Positions 54,125 to 62,638 of a stretch of 64,000 nucleotides of DNA are shown here, one piece after another. The DNA is taken from NCBI GenBank assembly GCA_027314645.1, contig DAHVAL010000006.1:27685-91684 (forward strand), written 5' to 3'. This stretch comes from Nitrospirota bacterium (GTDB taxonomy: Bacteria > Nitrospirota > Leptospirillia > Leptospirillales > Leptospirillaceae). Numbering within the stretch: the stretch's first letter is position 1; each line of letters begins with the position of its first letter. A program made the position numbers and the translations under genes. A model generated the notes under the pieces. That model worked only from the letters and a program-made list of their open reading frames with translations. It made no database searches and was not told the DNA's origin.

Positions 54125-55465
54125 TCAGTAATACTCGACGGTGTCGATCCCTTTTCGGGAGACATAACTGAAGAAAAGATTGGACGGCAGTCCGTCACGG
54201 TGAAAGGTGTAAGGACTTTTCGGGAAGATGAGCCTCTTGACGATCGACCGGGAAGAATAGAAAGAACGCTGGACCCAATCGATCCCCTGTTCAACCTCCT
54301 CCTTCGTCATGTTCTTTGGGAGGAACATGCAGACATGTCCCGAAGAATATTGATCGGCCGTAGGGTCGACGACGCGATTTTCCAAATTGAGCCGTTCACG
54401 AAGAGGCGTCCCCTCCCGCGGAGAAACGATGCTGAAAAATGCGAGGGGAGCCCGGACTTTCTCCAGAAATTCCAGCGTGGCTGGAAATACATCCTTGGTA
54501 TCGTGGTCGAGGCCGAACATCAGATTCAGAGAGTAGAACAGCCCTCTTCTTTCCATGGCTTTCAGAAGATTGATATAGTCCTTGACATGATTTTGCTTCT
54601 TATGAATCGCATTGAGATTTTCCTGATCGATGCTCTCCATCCCAATGTTTACGTGGATGCAGCCTGCAGCGATCGCAAGATCGAGAAGTTCCTCATCGTG
54701 GTTCGTGTTCAGGGTCCATAGGCAGCTCCACTTGATTCCGAGTGGCTTCAAAGCCTTGAAAAGCTCCCGGGCAAAAGCATGTTTCCCTGTCAATTGGTCA
54801 TCAATGAACTGGAATTGGTTGATCCCCATGATCCGTTTCTGGGCGTCAATTTCTTCGACGATATCTTCAATCGGACGCATCCGATAGGCTCCGTCGTAAA
54901 CAACGGGAACCTCACAGAAATCGCAATGATAGTTGCATCCCCGGGTGGCTTGAATCGGCATCATGTGAATCCGGTACCGGGAAAGATCCAAACATTCATA
55001 GCGGGGACGGGGGAGCGATTTCATGTCGCAGGGCTGTTCGGCCTTGTAAATCGACTTCAGCTTTCCCGCACGGACATCATCAAGCAACGGTTGCCACACA
55101 TGCTCCGCCTCTCCGACCACCACACTGTCGGCGTGAACGAGGGTATCCGCGGGATGAAGCGTGGCGTGGAATCCCCCCATCACCACCGGAATCCTCCGCT
55201 CCCGGAATCTTTTTGAAATTTCATAGGCGCGTTGGGCCGATCCCGTTGTGGTTGTGATCGCGACAAGATCGAATTCCCCCTCGAAGGGAATTTTTTGAAC
55301 CTTGTCGTCGATGACGGTCACCGCGTCCGTTCCAGGCGTCAGTCCCGCCAAATAGGCCGTCACCATGGTCATGATCAGGCGTTTTCTTGACTGTACGGGA
55401 ATCCCAGAGAGCCGCATCAGAGTTGGCTGCACAATGAGTATCCGAAGACGTTTCCGATGCTCCAT
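54125..55465 (-). CDS. B12-binding-domain radical SAM protein
   Basis: 446 residues. An N-terminal Rossmann-like B12-binding domain (LRILIVQPTLMRLSG to GEAEHVWQPLLDD) lacks the DxHxxG base-off signature, as many family members do. The radical SAM core has the cluster motif CNYHCDFCEVP (CxxxCxxC) near residue 180 and the SAM-binding IHVNIGMESIDQENL. The class includes methylases and ring-forming enzymes of lipid and tetrapyrrole metabolism (HpnJ/BchE branch); the substrate cannot be told. AAAGGAG precedes the ATG at 55465; an upstream ATG at 55510 is less likely. Confidence 0.88.
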   Translation of the reverse strand: MEHRKRLRILIVQPTLMRLSGIPVQSRKRLIMTMVTAYLAGLTPGTDAVTVIDDKVQKIPFEGEFDLVAITTTTGSAQRAYEISKRFRERRIPVVMGGFHATLHPADTLVHADSVVVGEAEHVWQPLLDDVRAGKLKSIYKAEQPCDMKSLPRPRYECLDLSRYRIHMMPIQATRGCNYHCDFCEVPVVYDGAYRMRPIEDIVEEIDAQKRIMGINQFQFIDDQLTGKHAFARELFKALKPLGIKWSCLWTLNTNHDEELLDLAIAAGCIHVNIGMESIDQENLNAIHKKQNHVKDYINLLKAMERRGLFYSLNLMFGLDHDTKDVFPATLEFLEKVRAPLAFFSIVSPREGTPLRERLNLENRVVDPTADQYSSGHVCMFLPKNMTKEEVEQGIDWVQRSFYSSRSIVKRLIFPKSPYTFHRDGLPSNLFFSYVSRKGIDTVEYY

Positions 55466-55755
55466 ATCCCACTCCTTTCCAGAAATTCCTAATACGCTCC
55501 AAAATTGCAAAAAACTTAGCGATTGTGTATGGAATTAATTACTTCCAAATGATGCATTAAATATAAAACCCATTCGATTTGGAGTCAAACTAATTTTTTA
55601 AAGGAACGGGAAATAGGACAGTTCCCCGGGTTGGAGTATCCGGATTCTGCATGGACGATGGAGAGAAAAGTCAGTAAACTTGAAAACGGAAGAAAAATCG
55701 ATTTTCCCTTTGCCCTCTCGACCGCTTTTTCCACACAATTTTTCAAGGAGGAACG
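55466..55755. other. Divergent AT-rich intergenic region, no gene seen
   Basis: Promoters for the radical SAM gene (minus) and carbonic anhydrase (plus) must lie here. A TGGAA-N8-TTCCA inverted repeat is present near 55529-55546, around an AATTAATT core. Carbonic anhydrase has an excellent AAGGAGG 5 nt before its ATG. I see no small gene. Confidence 0.45.
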
Positions 55756-56337
55756 ATGAGCACCATTCTCAAGGAAGTTCTTTCCGCAAACCATGCCTAT
55801 GCTCAAAAATTTGGCAAAAAAGGGGATCTCGCCCTTCCACCCGCCCGTCACTTTGCCATTCTGACCTGCATGGACGCCCGCATTGATCCGGCAAAAATGG
55901 CCGGCCTCTCCGAGGGGGATGCCCACGTGATCAGAAATGCCGGAGGAAGGGCCAGCGACGATGCCCTCCGCAGTCTCGTCATTTCCTACAAGCTTCTCGG
56001 GACGAAAGAATGGTTTGTGATCCACCACTCCGATTGTGGAATGATGCTTTTCGATGATGGCGTCATGACCTCTCTCCTGGAAAAAAGTCTCGAGACCGCA
56101 ACAATTGGGGCCAAGGGATGGGAAGACCACGGAAAGGGGCCGGGGTCATCGGAAGGCGCCTATTTGAAATTCCTGACCTTCAAGGATCTGGCACGGTCGG
56201 TGGTCGAAGATGTCCGGCGCATTCGGAGATCCCCTCTTGTGCCTGGACGCATTCCCATATACGGGTTTTATTATGATGTCAAAACCGGAGCACTTGTGGA
56301 GGTTCCGGAAGCGATGAAGGCCGGAAAGTCCGTGTGA
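55756..56337 (+). CDS. Beta-class carbonic anhydrase
   Basis: Interconverts CO2 and bicarbonate. 193 residues. The zinc ligands are in [10 protein letters not shown] near residue 38 (Cys, Asp-Arg pair) and [11 protein letters not shown] near residue 94 (His and Cys). The conserved [17 protein letters not shown] follows the first motif. All catalytic residues are present. In an autotroph it would supply bicarbonate for carbamoyl phosphate and carboxylases. AAGGAGGAACG precedes the ATG. Confidence 0.95.
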   Translation: MSTILKEVLSANHAYAQKFGKKGDLALPPARHFAILTCMDARIDPAKMAGLSEGDAHVIRNAGGRASDDALRSLVISYKLLGTKEWFVIHHSDCGMMLFDDGVMTSLLEKSLETATIGAKGWEDHGKGPGSSEGAYLKFLTFKDLARSVVEDVRRIRRSPLVPGRIPIYGFYYDVKTGALVEVPEAMKAGKSV

Positions 56338-56477
56338 TCAAGGAATGATTCGGGGCATTAAAAACGGGGGAATTCTCCGGGAAAATGCCGGAAAATCACC
56401 CCCGAATCCCCCTCCCCTTCCCGGATCTGGGGCCCATCCCTTTTTGGCAATGGTAAATTCTTCATCCCGTTCAGACG

Positions 56478-56894
56478 TCACGGAGGAAATCTGACCTCAA
56501 TAAACCATCTTGGGGCCATATTTTCGAAGTCGGTTCGGACGTTTGATGGCAGATGGCTGGCCGAATCAAGAACAACAGGGGTCCCATCGATTCGTTTAAA
56601 AACCACCCAGTGCCAAAAATCCCTCCTGTTTTCTGAATAATGCGTGATGGAAAGAAGCGCCAGATCAGGCAACTCATCCCAGGACACGAACGGCGATTCA
56701 CCCATTGAGGTTTCAACACCCGAGACAGAAAGCATTCGCCTCACATACTGGGTATCAGACCAAAGGGCCTGATCTGACGCATGAATCCCCATGGCATTGG
56801 CGATGTCCTTCATTTCTGCGTATGTCTTGCCCAAAATGGTGGCAGCCGATGCAATGCCGCACCCGGTTGCTTCTTCCTGGACCACTGGTTTCAT
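56478..56894 (-). CDS. C39-like cysteine peptidase domain protein
   Basis: 138 residues. The catalytic Cys is in EEATGCGIASAATIL near residue 11, and the His is in FWHWVVFKRI near residue 100, followed by an Asp in VVLDSAS. This is the Cys-His-Asp layout of small papain-like C39 proteins. There is no ABC transporter fusion, so it is not a bacteriocin exporter peptidase. AAGGGGA lies 8 nt before the ATG at 56894. It is followed upstream by a GNAT gene on the same strand 177 nt away; the pair may act together. Confidence 0.8.
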   Translation of the reverse strand: MKPVVQEEATGCGIASAATILGKTYAEMKDIANAMGIHASDQALWSDTQYVRRMLSVSGVETSMGESPFVSWDELPDLALLSITHYSENRRDFWHWVVFKRIDGTPVVLDSASHLPSNVRTDFENMAPRWFIEVRFPP

Positions 56895-57071
56895 ATTCAA
56901 TGTCCCCTTGCGGACAACACCGTGAATCCTTCGTCTTGAACCTTCGACACTTTTTCCAGATTCTGCCCCTTCACGTATTTGTTGCGAGTCAGCCTCTGCC
57001 ATGGATTGTGGCCGGTGATGGCCTCGCCGCGCAGGAAATCCCTTCTCCTCTTCCAGGGCTCCCGGCCTTCT

Positions 57072-57551
57072 TTAAAGCACCACCTTCAGCTTACGGCCCC
57101 CGGTAATTTCGAAATCTTCTCGCTCGTAGAATACCAGGGTTTTTTCAAAGTGTGGAAGGGGGGGTGTTGTCACTTCCAGGCGTGTCCAGCCTTTCGATTT
57201 TCCGAACGCCTTTGCATACGACAGAAGGTGCCGCCCTATCTTGTGTGATCGGAACGGGGGTTTCACGTAAAGTTCCGGGATCGTGCCAAAGGCTCCTTCG
57301 GCATAAAGAGCATAGCTTTCATAGAGAGTGATAAATCCAACCGGATCGCGATTCTTGGTGCGAGCCAGGAAAACAAAGTACTTTTCATGGTCGAGATAGT
57401 CCTTGAGCCTTCCTGAGGTTTCTTCAAGATCGAAGTTGAACACAGGAGTATCAAGGATGTTCATAATTTCCCCCAGCAACGCACCGACCATCATGGCGAT
57501 TTCCGGGGCTTCCCGGCCAGTGGCTCTTTTAATAAGGATGTCCGGGGTCAT
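57072..57551 (-). CDS. GNAT-family N-acetyltransferase
   Basis: 159 residues. The acetyl-CoA-binding motif A is ELYVKPPFRSHKIGRHLL near residue 98 (R/Q-x-x-G-x-G/A as RSHKIG). The strand before it, VGFITLYESY, and the C-terminal VFYEREDFEITGGRKL complete the fold. The substrate is unknown. It lies between a C39-like gene and tRNA-Arg. The start at 57551 has GGAAGAGG very close to the ATG. Confidence 0.88.
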   Translation of the reverse strand: MTPDILIKRATGREAPEIAMMVGALLGEIMNILDTPVFNFDLEETSGRLKDYLDHEKYFVFLARTKNRDPVGFITLYESYALYAEGAFGTIPELYVKPPFRSHKIGRHLLSYAKAFGKSKGWTRLEVTTPPLPHFEKTLVFYEREDFEITGGRKLKVVL

Positions 57552-58005
57552 CCTCTTCCGCCCTGTATTCTAAATTTTCCCATAGGATTCCTGCCCCATC
57601 CGATCAAGGTTTCATGAAATCATTTCTTAGGAATCTCTAAATATTTATATCTTTTAATATTTGAGATCAACATTCACTCAAGAACATGTGTGCGCTCCGC
57701 TTACGGGCAGGACACGGTCACCCATCGACGGGATCGCCTTAAGCCGAATGAGCGAGCCCGGACGATCCCGAGAGAAACCGAGACATTGATCCGTTTTCTT
57801 TGGGGTTCCGGATTATGAAACCAGGGTTTGTGGTTCAACACACCCATGAAAGAGTCCATTGACTGGAATGCCTGGCCTCCGCGAAGATGAAAAATTTCCA
57901 ACGCTTCTTGGGAGTGCAGCAGGGATGCTCGTTGAAGTTTCTGGGGGACTGACCTTACCCGGCTGTGATCGGGTTGAGGAGGGGATTGTTAATTTTTGTG
58001 GGATT
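57552..58005. other. Intergenic region between GNAT gene and tRNA-Arg
   Basis: About 450 nt with a markedly AT-rich patch around 57640-57670. Short open frames exist on the minus strand, the longest about 66 codons (57701-57901, starting at TTG), but none has a good ribosome-binding site or recognisable motif. It lies directly 3' of tRNA-Arg, a common site for integrated elements, so it may be an old scar. I see no integrase remnant or repeat of the tRNA end. Confidence 0.35.
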
Positions 58006-58082
58006 TGGTGCGCCCGGGGCGAATTGAACGCCCAACCTACAGCTTAGAAGGCTGTTGCTCTATCCGATTGAGCTACGGGCGC
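58006..58082 (-). tRNA. tRNA-Arg (anticodon TCT)
   Basis: Read on the minus strand: acceptor stem GCGCCCG/CGGGCGC, D-arm GCTC...GAGC, anticodon arm ACAGC-CTTCTAA-GCTGT with anticodon TCT, T-arm GGGCG-TTCAATT-CGCCC, discriminator A and encoded CCA. It decodes AGA codons. A hairpin lies 10 nt upstream. Confidence 0.95.
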
Positions 58083-58091
58083 GGAAAAAAG

Positions 58092-58129
58092 AAAACGGTG
58101 ACGCTCCCTATAAGCAGGTCACCGTTTTT
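58092..58129 (-). terminator. Hairpin with T-tract between cbtB and tRNA-Arg
   Basis: AAAACGGTGAC (58092-58102) pairs with GTCACCGTTTT (58118-58128). T-rich tracts follow on both strands, so it can terminate cbtB transcription and could act in the other direction as well. A weak promoter (TTGGAT, 18 nt, TATAGG) overlaps it on the minus strand and could drive the tRNA. Confidence 0.65.
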
Positions 58130-58138
58130 CATCCAACC

Positions 58139-58342
58139 CTAGTGGCACATCACGAAGCTGAAAGCATGTCGAACGGGGTGAACCATGTCATGAACCATGG
58201 GCAACGGAGCAAAAAGGAGAAGATAGAGGGTCACGGGGATCCAGAGGAAAAAACCCAGTGCCGACCATGCCTGCCACCAAGATACACGGGATCCGGCGTC
58301 AATTTCCAAACCTGCCATCTGTTCCGTCTTTGCTTCACTCAT
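58139..58342 (-). CDS. CbtB-like small membrane protein
   Basis: 67 residues with one membrane helix (SALGFFLWIPVTLYLLLFAP) and a His-rich C-terminus, VHDMVHPVRHAFSFVMCH, very like the HD-x-RH...CH tail of CbtB. CbtB normally pairs with CbtA in B12-controlled cobalt uptake, but no cbtA and no cobalamin riboswitch are visible here, so this is an orphan. It could serve another metal. AAAGG precedes the ATG. Confidence 0.75.
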   Translation of the reverse strand: MSEAKTEQMAGLEIDAGSRVSWWQAWSALGFFLWIPVTLYLLLFAPLPMVHDMVHPVRHAFSFVMCH

Positions 58343-58387
58343 GAGTCGAACCTTTCGCTCTTTTTGATCAATTGTCCAGAAAAATGC

Positions 58388-58744
58388 CTAGACTCCTCGA
58401 GTCCCCTTCCAAGTTCCCATTTCCACCGGTTCACCGTCATGGCATCCTCGATCAAGAGGGGTCTCGTCATTGGATGCCACTGGCGCTACCATTCCCTTTG
58501 AAATAAGGTAATGCTCCACTTCCTCCCCGCTGACATCGGCCAGCATGACGCCGTCAATCTCAACGCAGGGAGAGAGGCGCTGTCCTGACTTGCGGACCAT
58601 TTCTCCGTAGGCGTCCATGTCCCCAATGATATTGATGTCCTCGTAAGGAAGGTGGTGCTTTTCAAAGACGGCACGAACTCCCCGGCTCCACCCACACGTT
58701 GGCTTAAGATACGCTTTGATCGAGATATGTTGTTTATCATTCAT
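58388..58744 (-). CDS. Glutaredoxin-like protein (CxxS)
   Basis: 118 residues. A thioredoxin fold with ISIKAYLKPTCGWSRGVRAV near the N-terminus, so the active site is CGWS, a monothiol form. The cis-Pro is in RLSPCVEIDG, followed by GEEVEHYL. Monothiol glutaredoxins can carry Fe-S clusters or reduce mixed disulfides. The C-terminal 25 residues (RGCHDGEPVEMG) with an extra Cys are unusual. AAAGGA lies before the ATG at 58744. Confidence 0.85.
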   Translation of the reverse strand: MNDKQHISIKAYLKPTCGWSRGVRAVFEKHHLPYEDINIIGDMDAYGEMVRKSGQRLSPCVEIDGVMLADVSGEEVEHYLISKGMVAPVASNDETPLDRGCHDGEPVEMGTWKGTRGV

Positions 58745-58851
58745 GCAATTTTCCTTTCTATGTACCATTCAATCTTTCCTTGTTCTGAGACTGCCTGGAT
58801 AGTGCATTTTATCTGATTTCCTCGCGTTGCTTCAAGAGATTGGGGAAAGGC

Positions 58852-59622
58852 TCACGGTTCGAACAGGAATGAGCGAAGGGAAAGAGAGCCCCACCGGAAT
58901 CCTTCGACGGGGCACGTCACGTGCGCGGCGCCTTCGGCCGCGCCCAAGGCGACAAAAAGGGGCGCCAGGTGCTCAGTCGACGGATGGGCACGGGAGGGGT
59001 CGGGGCCCTTGCGCTCAAAGTCAAGAACGGCCTCCATGTTTCCGGTCTTGAGGGCGTCCTCGATCCACCGGTCGAATTCGACGGCCCACTTAAACGGGGC
59101 CGCCAAGGGGTCCGGATCAAGTTCAAAGAGATTGTGGGTGATCCCTCCACTCGCCAGAATCAATACTCCTTGGGCCCGCAACGGGGCCAACGCCTTCCCT
59201 AAGGCGTATAGCCTCCGGGGATCTAGTCCCGGGAGGGACATGCCCAACACTTTGATGTTTCCGGAAGGAAACATGCCCGAAAGCGGGACCCACATGCCGT
59301 GATCAAGGCCCCGGACGGCCATCCCGACGATATTTCCCAGGCCAACCTGAGACTCAATGGATCGTGCGAGATCGGGTGCAGGCAGGGCGCGATAGGTCAT
59401 CCGATAAAAGCGTTCAGGAAATCCAAAAAAATCATAAATCAACGGAGTCGCCACCAGGGGGCCGATCGCAAGCTCACTGGTCACCCAGTGGGCGGAGAGA
59501 ACGAGAATGGATTGGACGTTCGCGAGGGAGCGGCCCCATCGCAAAAGTTGGCTCATCCATTCCGTGTCTTCAACGGACACTGGAGCCCCGTGTGAAACAA
59601 ATCCGACCGGCATGAGCTTCAT
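58852..59622 (-). CDS. Class III extradiol dioxygenase (DODA/LigB family)
   Basis: 256 residues. Iron or zinc ligands are suggested by GFVSHGAPVSVED near the N-terminus, VLSAHWVTSELAIG near residue 42 and GITHNLFELD near residue 160; the catalytic DHGMWVP is near residue 107. The family includes YgiD-like 4,5-DOPA dioxygenases, which cleave catechols. No aromatic pathway is visible nearby. It overlaps the epimerase gene by 1 nt (TGATG), so the genes are coupled. Confidence 0.87.
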   Translation of the reverse strand: MKLMPVGFVSHGAPVSVEDTEWMSQLLRWGRSLANVQSILVLSAHWVTSELAIGPLVATPLIYDFFGFPERFYRMTYRALPAPDLARSIESQVGLGNIVGMAVRGLDHGMWVPLSGMFPSGNIKVLGMSLPGLDPRRLYALGKALAPLRAQGVLILASGGITHNLFELDPDPLAAPFKWAVEFDRWIEDALKTGNMEAVLDFERKGPDPSRAHPSTEHLAPLFVALGAAEGAAHVTCPVEGFRWGSLSLRSFLFEP

Positions 59623-60509
59623 CAGGGCGCTCCCGATTCAAGCCAGGACTCAAGGGAGACGAGCGTCATCCCGAAGTCTGTCACAAGGGCGTTGCGTTCC
59701 GCGACATTGTCGGAAAGGGCCATCCGGACCACATCGGGCGTCAAAGGCGGTCTGGGAAGAATCGATTCCAGAAGAAATCCGGAGGTCATCATCACGGCCA
59801 CGGGAGTCGAAACGATGAGGGCTTTCAGATGGGCGCTCTTTCGGAGGGTTTCCATGAACTCCCGATAGGTATAGATACGAGGGCCTCCGGCTTCGTAGAT
59901 CTTTCCGGCAGATCCCGGGTGTTCGGCCGCCAAGACCATCAACCTCGCGAGATCTCCTGCATAGACCGGCTGAATGCGCGCCGTCCCAGGACCAATCATG
60001 GGAAGAAGATGAAACGTCCGCCCCATCGCCAGAAACCGATTGACCGACTTGTCCAGCGCCCCGAACACCAGGGAGGGACGGACGACGGTGAACGGGATTC
60101 CCGATGCGGCAATCGCCTCTTCCGCCGCTTTTTTTGTCCTCAGGTAGGCGCTTGACGCTGTGGGGGAAGCTCCGATCGCGCTGAGGTGGACCAGCCTCTC
60201 GACCGACTTCCCTTCAAGGGCTTTCAGGGTGGCGAGAACGCCTTCGTGATGGATCGCCTCATAGGTCTGATCCCGGGATTCCGCCAGAATCCCGGGAAGG
60301 TAAAACACCGTGGAACATCCCGCGAGTCCTCGTTCGAGCGAAAGGAGACTCCTAACGTCGGCCTTCCTCCAGGACACTCCTTCCGGGAGACCGGTAGGCT
60401 CGGTTCTGGAGAGGACCCGGAGGGGTCGATCCGGATCGTTTTTCCTGAGCGCCGTGATCAGGGAGCGTCCCACCAGTCCGGTTCCACCGAGAATGCCGAC
60501 AGTGTCCAT
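59622..60509 (-). CDS. NAD(P)-dependent epimerase/reductase (atypical SDR, NDUFA9-like)
   Basis: 295 residues. The N-terminal GILGGTGLVGRSLITAL is the dinucleotide-binding motif. VHLSAIGAS and SSAYLRTKKAAEEAI supply the Ser and YxxxK-like elements, the latter as Y-LRTK. Such extended or atypical SDRs include NDUFA9-like proteins and sugar or quinone-binding reductases. The C-terminal helix ALIVSTPVAVMMTSGFLLE is hydrophobic and may touch the membrane. The start is not settled: ATG 60509 (GAGGACTCCAGGA upstream) or TTG 60524, which overlaps the preceding stop. Confidence 0.85.
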   Translation of the reverse strand: MDTVGILGGTGLVGRSLITALRKNDPDRPLRVLSRTEPTGLPEGVSWRKADVRSLLSLERGLAGCSTVFYLPGILAESRDQTYEAIHHEGVLATLKALEGKSVERLVHLSAIGASPTASSAYLRTKKAAEEAIAASGIPFTVVRPSLVFGALDKSVNRFLAMGRTFHLLPMIGPGTARIQPVYAGDLARLMVLAAEHPGSAGKIYEAGGPRIYTYREFMETLRKSAHLKALIVSTPVAVMMTSGFLLESILPRPPLTPDVVRMALSDNVAERNALVTDFGMTLVSLESWLESGAP

Positions 60510-60520
60510 TCCTGGAGTCC

Positions 60521-61681
60521 TCAATGGAGAGGCATCCCGACCCCTCCCAATTTCCTGAGCCCCTGGATCCCTCTGTCAAAGGCACGGGACCAGGCGGCGA
60601 TTTCCGAGGGGTCGTTCCACCATCCCAGAGAAAGAACCACGGATCCTTGACCCTGCCGGGGGGAATACCCCAACGCGGTCAGAACATGGGAAACTTTGAG
60701 TGATTGGGAGGAACAGCTCGAGCCCGTGCCGACCACCACCTTCTCCCGTTCCATGAGAGAAAGGAGCGCTTGACCATCGGCCCCGGGAACCAGGAGATTC
60801 AGGATGCCCGGTCTCCGAACACTTTTATCGCCCACCATATGGACCATGGGAAATTTGGTATGGACTTCGTCGACGAGAAGGGTGTCCATCGTCACGAGCT
60901 TTTCCCGTTCCCGAACGAGATGACGAACGCCATGGTGGACCGCTCCCGCCATCGATTGGGCGAGAAACACCGGGACTGTTCCGCCTCTTCTCCCTTCCTC
61001 CTGAGCCCCTCCAAAAATAAGAGGCACCATTCGGATCCCCCGCCGGATGCCAAGAACGGCGATTCCCGCAGGTCCTCCGATCGCCGTCGAGGAAACGGAA
61101 ATCAGGTCGAGCGGCCGGCCGGAAAAATTCGGTTCCTCCCACCCTTGCGATGCGGTAAAATCGGTATGAAAGATTCCTCCCCTGGATTTAACGAGGGCCC
61201 CGATCTGATCAATCGGCTGCAGATGACCGGTTTCAGGATTGGCACGCTGGACAGAGACCAACACCTTTCCGTCCGGCCAGTTCTTTTCCAAATCTCGAAG
61301 GTCGACCTGGCCATTTTTATCAAGCATCAGAAAGGAGACCTTCATTCCATGGGAGTCCCGCAATGCGGTTGCCGCATTGATCACGGACACATGTTCCAGG
61401 GGAGAGAGAAGAATGTGATCGGGAGAAGCCCCTCCCTGGAATCGCGTTCCTGTGAGCACCCAGGTATTGGCCTCTGACACCGAGGATACGAAGGCGAGCT
61501 CCGTATGGTCGCACCCCAGGTATTTCGCAACCTCTTCACGGGACCGTTCCAGGGTTTCAAAAGCATGAAGTCCGTCTTTGTGCCTCGCTGTCGCAACAAC
61601 CGGGCTCTTTACAGCCTTCTCCAGGATTTCCTGGACACCCGGCCTTAAAAACGGGACCGAGTCGGCATGCATGGTGATCAA
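60521..61681 (-). CDS. Cysteine-desulfurase-like protein lacking the PLP lysine
   Basis: 386 residues with the fold of NifS/IscS proteins. The active-site Cys is in GTGSSCSSQSLKV (Cys323), the His in LSPLEHVSVINAA (His97), and NPETGHLQPID and RRGGTVPVFLAQ match the family. However, the PLP-lysine motif S-x-HK is SSTAIGGPAG (residues 197-206), with Thr199-Ala200 in place of His-Lys. The PLP-contacting Gln of the D-x-T-Q motif is replaced by Ala177, and the N-terminal Ala-Thr-Thr is gone. It is probably unable to use PLP in the normal way. TTG 61681 has a perfect AAGGAGG. Two genes of unclear pathway follow in the operon. Confidence 0.85.
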   Translation of the reverse strand: MITMHADSVPFLRPGVQEILEKAVKSPVVATARHKDGLHAFETLERSREEVAKYLGCDHTELAFVSSVSEANTWVLTGTRFQGGASPDHILLSPLEHVSVINAATALRDSHGMKVSFLMLDKNGQVDLRDLEKNWPDGKVLVSVQRANPETGHLQPIDQIGALVKSRGGIFHTDFTASQGWEEPNFSGRPLDLISVSSTAIGGPAGIAVLGIRRGIRMVPLIFGGAQEEGRRGGTVPVFLAQSMAGAVHHGVRHLVREREKLVTMDTLLVDEVHTKFPMVHMVGDKSVRRPGILNLLVPGADGQALLSLMEREKVVVGTGSSCSSQSLKVSHVLTALGYSPRQGQGSVVLSLGWWNDPSEIAAWSRAFDRGIQGLRKLGGVGMPLH

Positions 61682-61802
61682 ACCGATTCCTCCTTACAGG
61701 TTACGGCCCCCTTTGGGAAATCTTTCCAATTCATCGGCATTGGGATATGATACCACGGTATTTTTCAGGGATGTACCCTTGCCGGAACAAAAGGAATGCC
61801 TC

Positions 61803-62231
61803 ATGAACAATGAACCGATTGAAACGATCCTCAAGGACACGCAAACCATTGCTGTCGTCGGCATCTCGGATAAGCTCGGCCGACCAAGCCTGACTGTTGG
61901 AAGCTACCTCAAGGACCACGGATACGAGGTCTTTCCCGTCAACCCCAATCTTTCCTCCGTGGCGCATGTTCCTTGTTTTCCGGACCTAAAGAGCCTTCCT
62001 GTCACTCCCGATTTGGTAGTGGTTTTTAGAAAGGCCACGGATATTCCCGATGTCGTCAGGGAGGCGGTGGCCACGGCGGTTCCAAAGATCTGGATTCAGG
62101 AAGGCCTCGTCAGCGAAGAAGGCTATCAAATGGCAGAAATCGCCGGAATGGCGGTGGCCATGGACAAGTGCATCATGAAAGAACACATGCGGCTGGTGAG
62201 AGAAGGCCTGATCGACAAAGAATCCCACTGA
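61803..62231 (+). CDS. CoA-binding domain protein (YccU family)
   Basis: 142 residues. The Rossmann-like fold has IAVVGISDKLGRPSLTVGSYL near residue 15, a typical start, then VFPVNPNLSSV and KIWIQEGLVSEEG. A conserved Cys-His tail (MDKCIMKEH) ends the domain. The family binds CoA but its role is unknown. AAGGAATG lies before the ATG at 61803. It diverges from the desulfurase-like gene. Confidence 0.88.
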   Translation: MNNEPIETILKDTQTIAVVGISDKLGRPSLTVGSYLKDHGYEVFPVNPNLSSVAHVPCFPDLKSLPVTPDLVVVFRKATDIPDVVREAVATAVPKIWIQEGLVSEEGYQMAEIAGMAVAMDKCIMKEHMRLVREGLIDKESH

Positions 62232-62246
62232 TCAATCCCCCACCAA

Positions 62247-62276
62247 TTGCCCGGATGCCGGTAATTATGATATAAG
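62247..62276 (+). promoter_or_regulatory. Predicted promoter of tRNA-Met
   Basis: TTGCCC (62247-62252) and TATAAG (62271-62276) are 18 nt apart. Transcription would begin near 62283, about 16 nt before the mature tRNA. Confidence 0.45.
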
Positions 62277-62298
62277 GTCAAGGTTGTCCCGCCCAAGA

Positions 62299-62374
62299 GG
62301 CGATGTAGCTCAGTCGGCAGAGCAGGTGAATCATAATCACTCGGTCGGGGGTTCGAATCCCTCCATCGCCACCA
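62299..62374 (+). tRNA. tRNA-Met (anticodon CAT), elongator type
   Basis: Acceptor GGCGATG/CATCGCC, D-arm GCTCAG...GAGC, anticodon arm GGTGA-ATCATAA-TCACT with anticodon CAT, T-arm with GTTCGAATC, discriminator A and encoded CCA. The first base pair is G-C, so it is not the initiator. A modified tRNA-Ile2 (CAT) cannot be excluded by eye. The AT-rich cassette begins right behind its 3' end. Confidence 0.93.
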
Positions 62375-62638
62375 TATTCCATAGCAACTTATCATTATTC
62401 CCTTCGATCATCTTTCTTCTCCGTCTATGGCCTGTCTATGGGCGGATAAAGATCCCCCTCCGAAATTCGCTCCCTCGCGCGTATCGTACTGGTCAAAAGC
62501 GAAAATTCGCGTTCTCAACCTGAAGTGGCGGCATTGAACGAGAGCCAACGGGTGATGGTATATTGTATTGCATTGAATCAACCGATGAACCAAAATGTAT
62601 CCTTAATAGAGGATCTCTTAATATTTCGGAGGAATTAT
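62375..62638. other. Junction between tRNA-Met and AT-rich cassette, no gene seen
   Basis: The composition shifts across this stretch, from mixed near 62400-62480 to strongly AT-rich after 62560. A short direct repeat TCTATGG occurs twice (about 62413-62433). No integrase or tRNA-end duplication is seen. The last 20 nt hold the ribosome-binding site of the first cassette gene. Confidence 0.4.

Noticed and set aside
57701..57901. Minus-strand 66-codon frame next to tRNA-Arg
   Set aside because: TTG start without a good ribosome-binding site and no recognisable motif.
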